Shown here: positions 55,173 through 64,000 of the stretch, piece by piece
How positions within the stretch are numbered: the stretch's first letter is position 1
Layout: every line of letters starts with the position of its first letter
NCBI GenBank assembly: GCA_017640615.1
Contig: JAEPQK010000003.1
Coordinates: forward strand, 496,001-560,000
Origin: Rhizobiaceae bacterium
GTDB lineage: Bacteria > Pseudomonadota > Alphaproteobacteria > Rhizobiales > Rhizobiaceae
Direction of reading: 5' to 3'
Length of the DNA stretch: 64,000 nucleotides
The notes under the pieces: model-generated
Databases searched by the model: none
What the model was told of the DNA's origin: nothing
The model's input: only the letters and a program-made list of their open reading frames with translations
Translations under genes and position numbers: made by a program

Positions 55173-56260
55173 AGAAGCCTGAAACCAAGCTACCGCCAAT
55201 CTCGCGCCTGCCGCTGAAGGTCGATGTCGACCTGCTGCTTGGCCGCAGCGCGAATATTGCGATCATCGGCGTTGGCATTGTCGGGCTGGTCTTTGCTCTC
55301 CATGCCGGCGCCTTCATTCTCATGCCGGTGGCGCTCGCCGTAACCGTTGGGCTTATGCTGGGGCCGGTGGCGACCCGGCTGGAACGTCGCGGCGTGCCGA
55401 GCTGGGCCTCATCGGCCCTCGTATTCCTACTGTTCGTGACGGGCCTTTGCCTGCTGGCGCTTGCACTCACTGGGCCATTGTCATTCTGGGCCGGAGAGCT
55501 GCCGCGCATCTGGAACCGGCTGCAGGTGCATCTGGCCGAACTCAGCGGACCGATTAAAGCGCTCAGGAACCTTCAGGATGAGATGGGCTCGCTCATGGGC
55601 GGCTCGGGCACGGCGGTTCGTGTTGAAGAAGACGGCACCGGTGTCGAAGACGTTGCAGTGCTGGCGCCCGCTCTGGTTGCCCAGATACTGCTGTTTGGCG
55701 CGAGCCTCTATTTCTTCGTCGCTACCCGCAACAATATCCGCGACACCCTCCTGCGCATATGTGTGAATCGCCGCTTGCGCTGGCGTGTGGCGCATATCTT
55801 CCGCGACGTTGAGATGCTCGTTTCGCGCTATTTGCTGTCCATCACCGCCATCAATATCTGCCTTGGCATCGCCGTCGCGCTGGTGCTGTGGCTGGTCGGC
55901 GTGCCTTCGCCGCTTCTGTGGGGCGCTCTCGCCGGGCTGCTCAATTTTGTCATCTATATCGGACCGGCAGTCATGGCTGTCATTCTCTTCGCGGTTGGTC
56001 TGTCGGTCGGAGAAACGATCAGCCAGAGCCTTGTGCCGCCACTTGCCTATCTGTCGGTCAATTTCGTCGAGGCGCAGTTCGTGACGCCGATGGTGGTCGG
56101 CCGCACGATGACCCTCAATCCGTTTCTGGTGTTGCTGGCTTTGGCCTTCTGGATATGGATCTGGGGGCCCATTGGCGGCTTCATCGCCATTCCCGCGCTG
56201 CTAATCTTCTTCGCGATCGCGCGCAACATCCTGCCGGGTGTCAACGAGCCGGCGGGCTGA
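55169..56260 (+). CDS. AI-2E family membrane exporter/permease (PerM-like)
   Basis: The 363-residue product has about eight membrane segments, including IAIIGVGIVGLVFALHAGAFILMPVALAVTVGLML, SSALVFLLFVTGLCLLALALTGPL, YLLSITAINICLGIAVALVLWLVG, and LVLLALAFWIWIWGPIGGFIAIPALLIFFAIA. The pattern PSPLLWGALAGLLNFVIYIGP and FVEAQFVTPMVVGRTMTLNP is typical of the AI-2E (UPF0118) family, whose members have been tied to signal export or Na+/H+ exchange. The substrate is unknown. It converges on the next gene with 3 bp between stops. Confidence 0.9.
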   Translation: MKKPETKLPPISRLPLKVDVDLLLGRSANIAIIGVGIVGLVFALHAGAFILMPVALAVTVGLMLGPVATRLERRGVPSWASSALVFLLFVTGLCLLALALTGPLSFWAGELPRIWNRLQVHLAELSGPIKALRNLQDEMGSLMGGSGTAVRVEEDGTGVEDVAVLAPALVAQILLFGASLYFFVATRNNIRDTLLRICVNRRLRWRVAHIFRDVEMLVSRYLLSITAINICLGIAVALVLWLVGVPSPLLWGALAGLLNFVIYIGPAVMAVILFAVGLSVGETISQSLVPPLAYLSVNFVEAQFVTPMVVGRTMTLNPFLVLLALAFWIWIWGPIGGFIAIPALLIFFAIARNILPGVNEPAG

Positions 56261-56263
56261 CGC

Positions 56264-57010
56264 TCAACCGAAGCCGATCGCCTGGAGTGCAGGCCCGTTG
56301 CGTTTCAGCCATGCCTTGGCCTCATCTGTGCGTGGGCAGAGCTCGCGGCATAGCTTCCAGAATTTCGGCCCGTGGTTCATCTCGATCAGATGCGCCACCT
56401 CATGCGCGACGAGATAATCGATCACCGTGGCAGGTGCCATCGCGATACGCCATGAAAAGGAGAGTGCGCCGTCCGAGGTGCACGAACCCCAGCGCGAGCT
56501 CGTGTCCTTGAAGCGAACGGACTTAGCCCGCCGGCCGACCGTGGCCGTGTGCTTTGCTACGAGCGCATCGATTTCGCGCTTTGCCTCACGCTTCAGAAAA
56601 TCCGCAACGCGTCGCCGCAAATAACGGCGGTCGCCATGTACGACGAGCGCCGGCCCGTCGTCGGTTTGTGCGGTTTCGGCCATGCCGCGTTTGCCGGGTT
56701 CGTGGATGATGAGATGCGGCACGCCGCGCAAGGGAATCTTGATCCCGGGCCGCACCTGGGGCTGGTCCGGCAGTTTGGCAAGCCGCTGTTCCAGCCAGCC
56801 GCGATTACGTTCGAGAAAGCGATCGACTTCGCGCGACGAGACGCCCGGCGGCACGGTGACGCGCAATCCGGTTCCGCCCGAGGCAATGCGCAGCGTTAGT
56901 CGCGTCGCGCGGTCGTTTTCCACGATCCTGAGCGGCAGGATGCGTCCGCCGACCTCATGGTCGCGCGTTTGCGGCTGGGCCGGGGTCTTGCGCAGGAAAG
57001 CGAAGCTCAT
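56264..57010 (-). CDS. YgjP-like zinc metallopeptidase (DUF45)
   Basis: The 248-residue product is a DUF45/YgjP family metal hydrolase. The zinc motif HEVAHLIEMNHGPKFW gives the two His and Glu ligands (HExxH) and a third His, with VIDYLVAHEVAHL as the helix. The N-terminal part has RFLERNRGWLEQRLAKLP and a RDTSSRWGSCTSDGALSFSWRIAMAP segment that is the family signature. No signal peptide is present. It converges on the AI-2E gene and is 91 bp from the DUF2852 gene, whose terminator lies between them. Confidence 0.9.
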   Translation of the reverse strand: MSFAFLRKTPAQPQTRDHEVGGRILPLRIVENDRATRLTLRIASGGTGLRVTVPPGVSSREVDRFLERNRGWLEQRLAKLPDQPQVRPGIKIPLRGVPHLIIHEPGKRGMAETAQTDDGPALVVHGDRRYLRRRVADFLKREAKREIDALVAKHTATVGRRAKSVRFKDTSSRWGSCTSDGALSFSWRIAMAPATVIDYLVAHEVAHLIEMNHGPKFWKLCRELCPRTDEAKAWLKRNGPALQAIGFG

Positions 57011-57051
57011 CCGAGTATTTTAGGCGATTCGCCGGAAAAGCACTCCCAACG

Positions 57052-57075
57052 AAAAACGGCGCCGCAGGGCGCCGT
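57052..57075 (-). terminator. Intrinsic terminator of the DUF2852 gene
   Basis: On the minus strand ACGGCGCC (57068-57075) and GGCGCCGT (57056-57063) form an 8-bp stem around a 4-base loop, then T5. It lies 27 bp after the stop of the DUF2852 gene. Confidence 0.85.
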
Positions 57076-57101
57076 CGTTCATCTCGTTGGTAAGCTCACG
57101 C

Positions 57102-57545
57102 TTAGTCGTCGAGCAGGCCTTCGCCCTTGTCCTTCTTCTTTTTCGAAGTCGGAGCAGGGGTAGACTTGGAGCGGTCGGCCATGAAGCGGTCGAACTCTTC
57201 CTGATCCTTGGCCCGGCGCAGCTCGCGCAGATAGTCATCGAACTGTTCGCGCATCTCGTCGAGCTTGCGGCGCTCTTCCTCGATCCGCTCGAGCTCTTTC
57301 TCGCGCCAATCGTCGAAAGCGACGTTACCGGTGCGGGCATGCCCGCGGAAATGGCTGCGGCGGCAGTTGGCAAACATGCCGTCGGTGGCCTTGTTCACAT
57401 CGCGCTTGAATCCGTCGAGGCGGTCGCCCCACAGAACATAGGCGAGCATGGCAAGGCCGAGTGGCCAAAACACCATGAAGCCGATCACCATCAGCGCGAT
57501 GGTTGCTGGCGTCCATGCAGGACGTATCAGTGCGGAATTGGTCAT
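57102..57545 (-). CDS. DUF2852 family membrane protein
   Basis: The 147-residue product has one N-terminal membrane segment (TPATIALMVIGFMVFWPLGLAMLAYVLWGDRLDGF), a conserved FKRDVNKATDGMF and GNVAFDDWREKELERIEEERRKL coiled helix, and a basic tail (KKKKDKGE). DUF2852 is widespread in rhizobia and has no assigned function; the charged helix probably lies in the cytoplasm. Confidence 0.88.
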   Translation of the reverse strand: MTNSALIRPAWTPATIALMVIGFMVFWPLGLAMLAYVLWGDRLDGFKRDVNKATDGMFANCRRSHFRGHARTGNVAFDDWREKELERIEEERRKLDEMREQFDDYLRELRRAKDQEEFDRFMADRSKSTPAPTSKKKKDKGEGLLDD

Positions 57546-57685
57546 CTTACCCGTTCCCTGTCAGTGCTGGGCAGCCGGTTGTGGCTGCATGAATTCGAAG
57601 TGGGAACGCACCGATTGCGATTCAAGAACGACGGTACGGAAATCCGGCAAGTATCTAAAAATAAGAAGGATAATCGGGCGGAAAA

Positions 57686-58492
57686 CTATTCCGCGGGCGA
57701 ACCCGGTTGATTGTGCAACGCAACAAGCCCTGCCGCGCTACGGGTCAGCAAAGCCAGATCCTGCGGCCGCGAGAGCCGGTGGTCGCCGTTGCGAATGAGC
57801 GTCAGCGTCACGTCGTCGGCGCTGAGATGTTCGACCAGTTTCTGCGCATGCGCATAGGGAACGTCGGGGTCGGCCATGCCCTGCAGAATATGCACGGGGC
57901 AATGTGTGTCGATGACACCGGTAAGCACGCGATTCTTTCGACCGTCTTCAAAAAGGGCGCGTGTATAGATGTTGGGCTCGTCGGAATATTCCGACGGCTC
58001 TTCCAGATAGCCCTTCGTCTCCAGTTCACGGCGCTGGACGTCGGTCAGCTCTGGCTCCATCAGCTCCGCGGTGAAGTCGGGCGCGGGCGCAATCAGCAGC
58101 AATCCCACCAGACGGTCGCTCTTGCCGGCCTTCGCCAGTTCCTGAGCCATGCGTAGCGCGATCCAGCCGCCCATGGAGGAGCCGACGAGGATCTGCGGAC
58201 CGCTTGTGAAACGCTCGAACACAGCAATACTTTCGGCCAGCCAGTGCGAAATCGTGCCGTCCTCGAAGCGCCCGCCCGAAACGCCATGCCCGGAATAGTC
58301 GTGCCTCGTGAAGGCGAGACCCTCGTCGGCCGCCCAGGCATCCAGCGTGTCCGCTTTCGTTCCGGCCATGTCGGACTTGTAGCCACCGAGCCACACGAGC
58401 CCCGGCGTGCTGCCGGCCCGGTGCCTGACGGCGATCGCATTGCCGTCCACCTCGATCATGGCGCTTCGTTCTGGGTTGCTGCTTGATGTCAT
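57686..58492 (-). CDS. Alpha/beta hydrolase
   Basis: The 268-residue product has the alpha/beta-hydrolase fold: a nucleophile elbow LVGSSMGGWIAL (GxSxG, Ser), HDYSGHGVSGG near the oxyanion, an Asp in HILQGMADPDVPYAH, and a His in RNGDHRLSRPQD. This makes it a serine esterase or lipase-like enzyme with no assigned substrate; palmitoyl-protein thioesterase ABHD10-like enzymes are the nearest type I can name. The start ATG gives MTSSSNPERS. It is divergent from infC across 206 bp. Confidence 0.85.
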   Translation of the reverse strand: MTSSSNPERSAMIEVDGNAIAVRHRAGSTPGLVWLGGYKSDMAGTKADTLDAWAADEGLAFTRHDYSGHGVSGGRFEDGTISHWLAESIAVFERFTSGPQILVGSSMGGWIALRMAQELAKAGKSDRLVGLLLIAPAPDFTAELMEPELTDVQRRELETKGYLEEPSEYSDEPNIYTRALFEDGRKNRVLTGVIDTHCPVHILQGMADPDVPYAHAQKLVEHLSADDVTLTLIRNGDHRLSRPQDLALLTRSAAGLVALHNQPGSPAE

Positions 58493-58698
58493 GTGGCTGG
58501 CCTCCGGCTGGCCCTATCGCATGTTCGTATACGAGCGTGAAGAGCCGTGCCTCCGGCGCATCCCTGCCGAAATAATGATTCCGCGCACAAACTATGCTAT
58601 TGACTTGCTCGGCGCTGCCACCACATTGCGCGCCTTGCGTCGGGCCACGGTCCGCCGCGTGAGCGATTCAGGGTCAACTGCAGAAGGAGACAACGACC

Positions 58699-59235
58699 AT
58701 TCGCAGACCATTCAAAGCCGCCGCACCGGTCAAGGAAGGACCGCGCGCAAACCGCGATATCCGCGTTCCGCGGGTGCAGCTCATCGATGAGGAAGGAAAC
58801 AACCGGGGCATCGTCGAAATCGCCGATGCGATGGAAGCCGCTGAGGATGCGGGTCTGGACCTGGTTGAGATTTCGCCCAACGCGCAGCCGCCCGTGTGCA
58901 AGATCACCGATCTGGGCAAGCTGAAATATCAGGGTCAGAAGAAGGCCGCCGAGGCCCGCAAGAAGCAGAAGACCATCGACATCAAAGAGATCAAGATGCG
59001 TCCCAACATCGACACCCACGATTACGAGGTGAAGATGAAGGCGGTGCGCCGTTTCTTCGACGAAGGTGACAAGGTCAAGCTGACGCTTCGCTTCCGTGGC
59101 CGCGAAATGGCCCACCTTGAGCTCGGAATGCAGTTGCTCAACCGCGTGCGAGAGGAAGTTGGCGAGATCGCCAAGGTGGAAGCCGAGCCGAAGCTCGAAG
59201 GCCGCCAGATGATGATGGTGCTGGCGCCCAAATAG
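58699..59235 (+). CDS. infC: Translation initiation factor IF-3 (ATT start codon)
   Basis: IF-3 keeps the 30S subunit free and checks start-codon pairing. The 178-residue product begins at ATT 58699-58701 ([20 protein letters not shown]), in frame with the rest, and has AAGGAG at 58684-58689, nine bases before it. AUU starts are classical in infC and let IF-3 repress its own translation. The later ATG-like start (58774) is inside the gene. Domains: N-terminal about 20-80 ([24 protein letters not shown]), linker, and C-terminal [15 protein letters not shown] and [14 protein letters not shown]. Confidence 0.97.
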   Translation: MRRPFKAAAPVKEGPRANRDIRVPRVQLIDEEGNNRGIVEIADAMEAAEDAGLDLVEISPNAQPPVCKITDLGKLKYQGQKKAAEARKKQKTIDIKEIKMRPNIDTHDYEVKMKAVRRFFDEGDKVKLTLRFRGREMAHLELGMQLLNRVREEVGEIAKVEAEPKLEGRQMMMVLAPK

Positions 59236-59477
59236 CGCCGGCCTTCACCGCAGCCAGAATCACGACAACGGCCTGTTGCGCTTTTTACGGCGCATCGATA
59301 TAAGGCCGCGTTCCGAACCGCCCGGCAGGGCATGCCGTGGCGGTTCTTAATGCTTAAGCTCACAAAAGCCACGAGCGAAGCGAGAAGCGGCCGACCGGCC
59401 GCCGCCGGCGATCCGGCGCCCTCGCGGAGCCGTCCGCACAGCGGACTGGCGTGAGCGCCTAAAACGGAGTCAGCAAA
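59236..59477. ncRNA. infC-rpmI intergenic leader with strong hairpins
   Basis: The 242-bp gap holds no gene. A stable hairpin spans 59315-59346: GAACCGCC-CGGCA pairs with TGCCG-T-GGCGGTTC, a 13-bp stem with one bulged T and a 5-base loop. Another short stem, GTCCGC-ACA-GCGGAC, lies near 59429-59443. It could be an infC terminator or a leader that controls rpmI-rplT, as L20 leaders do in other bacteria. The role is inference. Confidence 0.4.
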
Positions 59478-59687
59478 ATGCCCAAGATGAAGACCAAGTC
59501 TTCTGCGAAGAAGCGTTTCAAGATCACCGCGACCGGCAAGGTCAAGGTAGCGGCCCAGGGCAAGCGCCACGGCATGATCAAGCGTTCCAACAAGTTCATC
59601 CGCGACGCGCGCGGCATGATGGTTCTGGCCGAAGCGGACGCCCGCAAGGTCGTGAAGAACTATCTGCCTAACGGCGGCGGCCTTTGA
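59478..59687 (+). CDS. rpmI: 50S ribosomal protein L35
   Basis: The 69-residue protein begins [22 protein letters not shown], the L35 signature, and is basic throughout. It lies in the canonical infC-rpmI-rplT order, 37 bp before rplT, and is cotranscribed with it. Confidence 0.98.
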   Translation: MPKMKTKSSAKKRFKITATGKVKVAAQGKRHGMIKRSNKFIRDARGMMVLAEADARKVVKNYLPNGGGL

Positions 59688-59724
59688 GCCGTAGCGGAAC
59701 CTGAGCGTTTAAGGAGATCATGAT

Positions 59725-60126
59725 ATGGCACGCGTAAAGAGAGGCGTTACCGCCCACGCAAAGCACAAGAAGGTTCTGGGTCAGGCCAAGGGATTCTACG
59801 GCCGCCGCAAGAACACCATCCGCACCGCTAAGCAGGCGGTCGAAAAGTCGATGCAGTACGCATACCGCGACCGCAAGAACCGCAAGCGCAATTTCCGCGC
59901 TCTGTGGATCCAGCGCATCAACGCGGCGGCGCGCGAACACGGCCTGACCTATGGCCGTCTGATCGACGGCCTCAACAAGGCCGGCATCGAGATCGACCGC
60001 AAGGTGCTTTCCGACATGGCGATCCACGAGCCGCAGGCTTTCGCGGCGGTTGTTGCGCAGGCCAAGACCGCGCTCGCCTATCTGAAAGACACCACGCCGA
60101 ACGCTTTTGAAAGCGCTGTAGCTTAA
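59725..60126 (+). CDS. rplT: 50S ribosomal protein L20
   Basis: L20 binds 23S rRNA domains early in assembly, and in other bacteria represses the rpmI-rplT transcript. The 133-residue product begins [33 protein letters not shown] and has the C-terminal globular domain [28 protein letters not shown]. It ends 40 bp before an intrinsic terminator. Confidence 0.98.
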   Translation: MARVKRGVTAHAKHKKVLGQAKGFYGRRKNTIRTAKQAVEKSMQYAYRDRKNRKRNFRALWIQRINAAAREHGLTYGRLIDGLNKAGIEIDRKVLSDMAIHEPQAFAAVVAQAKTALAYLKDTTPNAFESAVA

Positions 60127-60165
60127 GCTAGCGCCTTCCCAAGCATTCGAAAATCTGATTTGGGA

Positions 60166-60197
60166 AACCCGCGCTGGCTGGGCCGGCGCGGGTTTTT
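60166..60197 (+). terminator. Intrinsic terminator of the rpmI-rplT unit
   Basis: AACCCGCGC (60166-60174) and GCGCGGGTT (60186-60194) pair as a 9-bp stem, followed by a T run ending at 60197. It is 40 bp after the rplT stop. Confidence 0.9.
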
Positions 60198-60207
60198 GTT
60201 TGCAATT

Positions 60208-60348
60208 GTGCGTCCTTCGAGGCTCGCCCGCCAAAATTCCGGGTTCAAACCGGAAAAATCGACAAGGGCTCGCACCTCAGGATGAGGAATGCGGGCGCCA
60301 ACGATCCTCATCCTGAGGTGCGAGCGTAGCGAGCCTCGAAGGACGCAC
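60208..60348. repeat. Nested palindromic repeat element (rhizobial type)
   Basis: The outer 20-bp arms (60208-60227 and 60329-60348) are exact inverted copies; the left one reads GTGCGTCCTTCGAGGCTCGC. Inside, 21-bp arms (60268-60288 and 60305-60325) are also exact inverted copies and include CCTCAGGATGAGG. A third small hairpin lies at 60237-60255. This 'TCCTCATCCTGAGG/TCGAAGGA' pattern matches a repetitive palindrome I know from Bradyrhizobium and Mesorhizobium genomes. It sits between the rplT terminator and pheS. Only one copy is in this window. Confidence 0.75.
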
Positions 60349-60380
60349 TGGAAGAAAAGACGAAACGAAAGAGTGACGTC

Positions 60381-61478
60381 GTGACCGAATTGATGACTGA
60401 TCTGAAGGCGCTTGAAGAGACGCTGCTGGCCGAAATCGCCGCTGCCGGCGACGAGCAGGCGATCGAGGCTGTGCGTGTCGCCGCACTCGGCAAGAAGGGC
60501 TCCGTCTCCGAGCGGCTGAAATCACTCGGCTCCATGAACCCTGAAGAGCGCCAGAGCTTCGGTCCGGCCATCAACGGCCTCAAGAACCGCATTGGAGATG
60601 CGCTGAGCGAACGCCGCGCCACGCTGCGCGATGGGGCGATCGACGCCAGGCTGGCGCGCGAGACGCTCGATGTCACGCTGCCCGTCCGCCAGACGCCGGC
60701 GGAGCGCGGACGCATTCACCCGATCACGCAGGTGATGGACGAAATCGCAGCCATTTTCGGCGACCTTGGCTTCGAGATCGCCGAAGGGCCGGACATCGAA
60801 ACCGACTATTACAATTTCACCGCGCTCAACTTCCCCGAAGGCCACCCGGCGCGCGAGATGCACGACACCTTCTTCCTGGAGAAGGGCGAGCGCGACGAGG
60901 TACGCCTTCTGCGAACCCACACCTCGCCGGTGCAGATCCGCACCATGGAGGCGCAGGAGCCGCCCATCCGTATCGTTATTCCGGGCAAGACATATCGCTG
61001 CGATTTTGACGCAACCCATTCGCCGATGTTCCATCAGCTCGAGGGGCTGGTGATCGACAAAACGGCCAATGTCGCCAACATGAAGTGGGTGCTGACCGAG
61101 TTCTGCAAGGCCTTCTTCGAGGTGCCTTCGCTCAACATGCGCTTCCGCCCGAGCTTCTTCCCCTTCACCGAACCGTCGCTGGAAGTCGATATTCAGTGCG
61201 ACCGCTCGCGGCCGGGTGAAGTGCTATTCGGTCAGGGCAGCGACTGGATGGAGATCCTGGGCTGCGGCATGGTCCACCCCAACGTTCTGCGTTTCGGCGG
61301 GCTCGACCCGGACGAATATCAGGGTTTCGCCTGGGGCATGGGCATCGACCGCATCGCAATGCTGAAATACGGCATGCCGGACCTGCGCGCCTTCTTCGAC
61401 GCCGATGTCCGCTGGCTGTCGCATTACGGCTTCCGCCCGCTCGACATGCCGACGCTGTTCGGAGGTTTGAGCTCGTGA
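60381..61478 (+). CDS. pheS: Phenylalanine-tRNA ligase subunit alpha
   Basis: PheS holds the catalytic class II aminoacyl-tRNA synthetase site. The 365-residue product has the N-terminal coiled-coil tRNA-binding helix, then [58 protein letters not shown], and [14 protein letters not shown] (motif 2/3 region). The GTG at 60381 is used; ATG 60393 is possible. It overlaps the GFA gene by 4 bp. Confidence 0.97.
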   Translation: MTELMTDLKALEETLLAEIAAAGDEQAIEAVRVAALGKKGSVSERLKSLGSMNPEERQSFGPAINGLKNRIGDALSERRATLRDGAIDARLARETLDVTLPVRQTPAERGRIHPITQVMDEIAAIFGDLGFEIAEGPDIETDYYNFTALNFPEGHPAREMHDTFFLEKGERDEVRLLRTHTSPVQIRTMEAQEPPIRIVIPGKTYRCDFDATHSPMFHQLEGLVIDKTANVANMKWVLTEFCKAFFEVPSLNMRFRPSFFPFTEPSLEVDIQCDRSRPGEVLFGQGSDWMEILGCGMVHPNVLRFGGLDPDEYQGFAWGMGIDRIAMLKYGMPDLRAFFDADVRWLSHYGFRPLDMPTLFGGLSS

Positions 61479-61897
61479 CCTTGCCCCACACGGGCGGCTG
61501 CCGCTGCGGCGCGGTGCGGTTCGAGGCATCTGCAGAACCGCACCATGTCAGCTATTGCCACTGCGCAGACTGCCGGCACGCAAGCGGTGCGCCGGTGTCG
61601 GCCTTTGTCGGCTTCCGCACCGACACGCTGGTGTTTTCGGGCACCGAGCCCAAAGCCTACGAAAACGGCCCGGTTTCCCGCTCCTTCTGCGCCGCCTGCG
61701 GCTCGCCGATCGCCTATATCGACGAACGCCTGGCCGGCGAAAGCTGGATATTGCTTGGCGCGATGGACGCGCCGGAAGAGTTCAAACCGACGCTCCACGC
61801 CTATGTGCGTGAGCAACTGCCCTATGTGCATATGCCCGATGCGCTGCCGCGCCATGTCGGGTCGAGTGTGCCGAGACCGGACGGAACCGAAGAATGA
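61475..61897 (+). CDS. GFA-family zinc protein inserted in pheST
   Basis: The 140-residue product has the GFA (glutathione-dependent formaldehyde-activating-like, CENP-V) fold: [27 protein letters not shown] and [12 protein letters not shown], which supply the cysteine zinc ligands (CxC, CxC.xC and CxxC). It lies between pheS and pheT with 4-bp overlaps on both sides (61475-61478, 61894-61897), so it is translated from the same transcript. The substrate of most GFA proteins is unknown. Confidence 0.9.
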   Translation: MTLPHTGGCRCGAVRFEASAEPHHVSYCHCADCRHASGAPVSAFVGFRTDTLVFSGTEPKAYENGPVSRSFCAACGSPIAYIDERLAGESWILLGAMDAPEEFKPTLHAYVREQLPYVHMPDALPRHVGSSVPRPDGTEE

Positions 61898-64000
61898 AAT
61901 TCACGCTTTCCTGGCTCAAGGATCATCTTGAGACCGACGCCACGCTGGACGAGATCGTCGAGCGGCTGACCATGATCGGCCTCGAAGTCGAGTCGGTCGA
62001 CGACAAGGCCGCGCTCAAACCGTTCGTGATCGCCAAAGTGCTTACCGCCGAGCAGCATCCCGACGCCGACCGCCTGCGTGTGCTCTCCGTCGACACTGGC
62101 TCGGGCGATCCCGTTCAGGTGGTCTGTGGTGCGCCCAATGCGCGGGCAGGCCTCGTCGGAGCTTTCGCCGCGCCCGGCACCTATGTGCCCGGCATCGATG
62201 TCACGCTTTCCGTAGGCAAGATACGCGGTGTCGAAAGCCACGGCATGATGTGTTCGGAGCGCGAACTCATGCTCTCCGACGAACATGACGGCATCATCGA
62301 TATCGATCAGGATGCCCCGGTGGGCACCTCCTTCGCCAGCTGGGCCAAGCTCGACGATCCGGTGATCGAAATCGGCTTGACGCCCAACCGCCCCGACGCC
62401 ACCGGCGTTTACGGCATTGCGCGCGATCTTGCCGCCAGTGGTCTAGGCACGTTGAAGGACGGCACGGTCGAACCCGTCGCGGGCAAAGGAGAATGCCCGG
62501 TCAAGGTAACGATCGAGGCGCCCGACATGTGCCCCGGTTTCGCGCTGCGCCTGGTGCGCGGCGTGAAAAACGGGCCGTCGCCGAAATGGATGCAGCAGCG
62601 CCTCATCGCAATCGGCCTGCGCCCCATCAATGCGCTGGTGGACATCACCAACTATGTCACCTTCGATCGCGGCCGCCCGCTGCATGTGTTCGATGCAGCC
62701 AAGGTGAAAGGCAATCTGGTCGTGCGCGCCGCACGCGCGGGCGAAAAGGTGCTGGCGCTCGATGGCCGAGAATATGAAATGGCCGAGGGCCAGTGCGTGA
62801 TCGCCGACGACAACGGCGTGGAATCGATTGCCGGCATCATGGGCGGCGAAATGTCGGGCTGCGATGAGAACACTACCGATGTGCTGGTGGAATCGGCGCT
62901 CTGGGATCCGCTGACCACGGCGCGCACCGGCCGCGACCTCGGCATCATCACAGACGCGCGCTACCGCTTCGAGCGCGGCGTCGATCCCGAATTCATGGTG
63001 CCGGGCGGCGATCTCGGCACGCGGCTTGTTGTCGAACTATGCGGCGGCGAGCCGACCGAGGCCGAAATCGTGCTCGGCAACCCAACCGCTACCGAGGGCG
63101 AAACGATTGGCGCCACCGGCCATCGCTATCGCGAGGTCGATTTCCCGCTCGCGGAAACCAAACGGCTCACTGGCCTCGACGTCAGCCGCGACGAGAGCAT
63201 AGCGATCCTCAAGCGCCTCGGCTTCACGCCGAAAGGCGGCGAGGATGGCGACATTGTGCGCTTCGTCGTGCCGTCCTGGCGGCCGGATGTCGGCGGCAAG
63301 GCTGATCTCGTCGAAGAGGTGATGCGCATACACGGCGTCAACGAAATCGAGCCTCAGCCTCTATCCGCGCAGGGCGCCGTGAACGGTCGCACGCTCACCA
63401 CGCTGCAGGTCAGAACCCGCAACGCCAAGCGCGCCCTTGCCGCGCGCGGCATGATGGAGGCCGTCACCTGGTCGTTCATTCCGCATGCGCATGCCGAGCT
63501 CTTCGGTGGTGGGCAGGATGGGCTGCGGCTCTCCAACCCGATTGCGGCCGACATGTCGGATATGCGGCCTTCGCTGCTACCGGGCCTCATCAGCGCTGCG
63601 CAGCGCAATGCCAATCATGGCTTCGCCGATGTCGCGCTGTTCGAGGTGTCGGGCACTTATGAGAGCGATGAACCGGACGGCCAGCGCCGCGTTGCAGCCG
63701 GCGTGCGCCGTGGCACCGCGCATATGGACGGGCAGGGCCGGCATTGGGCGGGCGATGCGCAGCCAGTCGGCGTGTTCGACGCCAAGGCCGACGCGCTCGC
63801 AGCGCTAGAAGCCTGCGGTGCACCTGTCGCCAACCTGCAGATCGAGCCCGGCGGTCCCGCCTGGTATCACCCCGGCCGCTCCGGCCTGATCAAGCTCGGG
63901 CCGAAAAACCTGCTCGGCACCTTTGGTGAGCTCCACCCGCGCACGCTTGAAGCGCTCGATGCCGAGGGCCCGCTCTGCGGCTTCGAGGTTTTTGTCGATG
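61894..64000 (+). CDS. pheT: Phenylalanine-tRNA ligase subunit beta, cut by the window end
   Basis: PheT is the large subunit that binds tRNA and carries the editing domain. From ATG 61894, about 702 codons run open to base 64000, with the gene continuing outside (typically about 800 residues). It begins [38 protein letters not shown], has the EMAP-like tRNA-binding domain with [17 protein letters not shown] sequence, the B3/B4 editing region, and [21 protein letters not shown] near the end of the visible part. It overlaps the GFA gene by 4 bp. Confidence 0.97.
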   Translation, partial: MKFTLSWLKDHLETDATLDEIVERLTMIGLEVESVDDKAALKPFVIAKVLTAEQHPDADRLRVLSVDTGSGDPVQVVCGAPNARAGLVGAFAAPGTYVPGIDVTLSVGKIRGVESHGMMCSERELMLSDEHDGIIDIDQDAPVGTSFASWAKLDDPVIEIGLTPNRPDATGVYGIARDLAASGLGTLKDGTVEPVAGKGECPVKVTIEAPDMCPGFALRLVRGVKNGPSPKWMQQRLIAIGLRPINALVDITNYVTFDRGRPLHVFDAAKVKGNLVVRAARAGEKVLALDGREYEMAEGQCVIADDNGVESIAGIMGGEMSGCDENTTDVLVESALWDPLTTARTGRDLGIITDARYRFERGVDPEFMVPGGDLGTRLVVELCGGEPTEAEIVLGNPTATEGETIGATGHRYREVDFPLAETKRLTGLDVSRDESIAILKRLGFTPKGGEDGDIVRFVVPSWRPDVGGKADLVEEVMRIHGVNEIEPQPLSAQGAVNGRTLTTLQVRTRNAKRALAARGMMEAVTWSFIPHAHAELFGGGQDGLRLSNPIAADMSDMRPSLLPGLISAAQRNANHGFADVALFEVSGTYESDEPDGQRRVAAGVRRGTAHMDGQGRHWAGDAQPVGVFDAKADALAALEACGAPVANLQIEPGGPAWYHPGRSGLIKLGPKNLLGTFGELHPRTLEALDAEGPLCGFEVFVD

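Noticed and set aside
60237..60255. Possible tRNA T-arm (GGGTTCAAACC)
   Set aside because: No acceptor or anticodon stems fit around it; it is part of the nested palindromic repeat.

Overview
The window is a stretch of alphaproteobacterial main chromosome, almost certainly from the order Hyphomicrobiales (Rhizobiales) and probably Phyllobacteriaceae-like, although the genus cannot be fixed from sequence alone. The evidence is the high GC content, the hemE/PSRP-flanked replication origin with divergent gene blocks, parAB next to mnmG/rsmG, the ChvG-ChvI-HprK-EIIA-HPr cluster beside pckA, the DivL tyrosine pseudo-histidine kinase, the GANTC (CcrM) sites, and a palindromic repeat of a type common in rhizobia. 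Genes are dense and about 68 protein genes can be supported. No rRNA, tRNA, CRISPR array, prophage or transposase was seen.

Layout. 1-9592: holA (partial, +) converges on a leftward block parB-parA-rsmG-mnmG-mnmE-rho-hemJ-hemE, with three parS sites inside the mnmE/mnmG/rsmG block. 9593-9983: the likely chromosomal oriC. 9984-13591: a rightward block PSRP-maf-aroE-coaE-dnaQ. 13608-18603: secB, fxsA, tim44-like, mltA, smr, XRE regulator, DUF1402. 18731-21121: hslU-GNAT-hslV (-). 21281-26350: hisB-DUF2628-hisH-hisA-DUF2867-hisF-hisE-coaA. 26437-29037: PAP2 protein, alkB, LysM/BON protein, arfB. 29143-34908: pckA, divergent from chvI-chvG-hprK-EIIA-HPr. 35051-39155: ahcY and divL. 39156-48447: tsaE/amgK fusion, murU, addB, addA, trxA. 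48510-54789: folC-accD-trpA-(NYN gene, small gene)-trpB-trpF (-). 55044-58492: small ORF, AI-2E exporter, YgjP-like peptidase, DUF2852, hydrolase. 58699-64000: infC, rpmI, rplT, palindromic repeat, pheS-GFA-pheT (pheT cut by the window end).

How the parts work together. The first 14 kb is the origin-proximal segregation and replication region: ParB loads on parS and ParA moves the origin, while DnaQ and HolA serve the replisome. Chr-I-type genes point away from the origin on both sides. The 29-35 kb region links an acid/envelope two-component system to a regulatory PTS that has no sugar permease in sight, and to gluconeogenesis (pckA). The trp, his and pheST-infC-rpmI-rplT blocks are ordinary core operons, but each carries an extra gene (NYN plus a small protein; DUF2867; GFA).

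Most of the window is conserved core genome, and I did not find a clear new defence or biosynthetic system. The best unusual signals are: two dense GANTC clusters (6539-6596 and 52468-52505), one next to a CtrA-like motif and one ahead of a low-GC NYN-domain gene inserted in the trp operon; parS sites buried in genes; infC with an ATT start; palindromes in the pckA/chvI, hprK/EIIA and HPr/ahcY gaps; and small genes of unknown function inserted in core operons.
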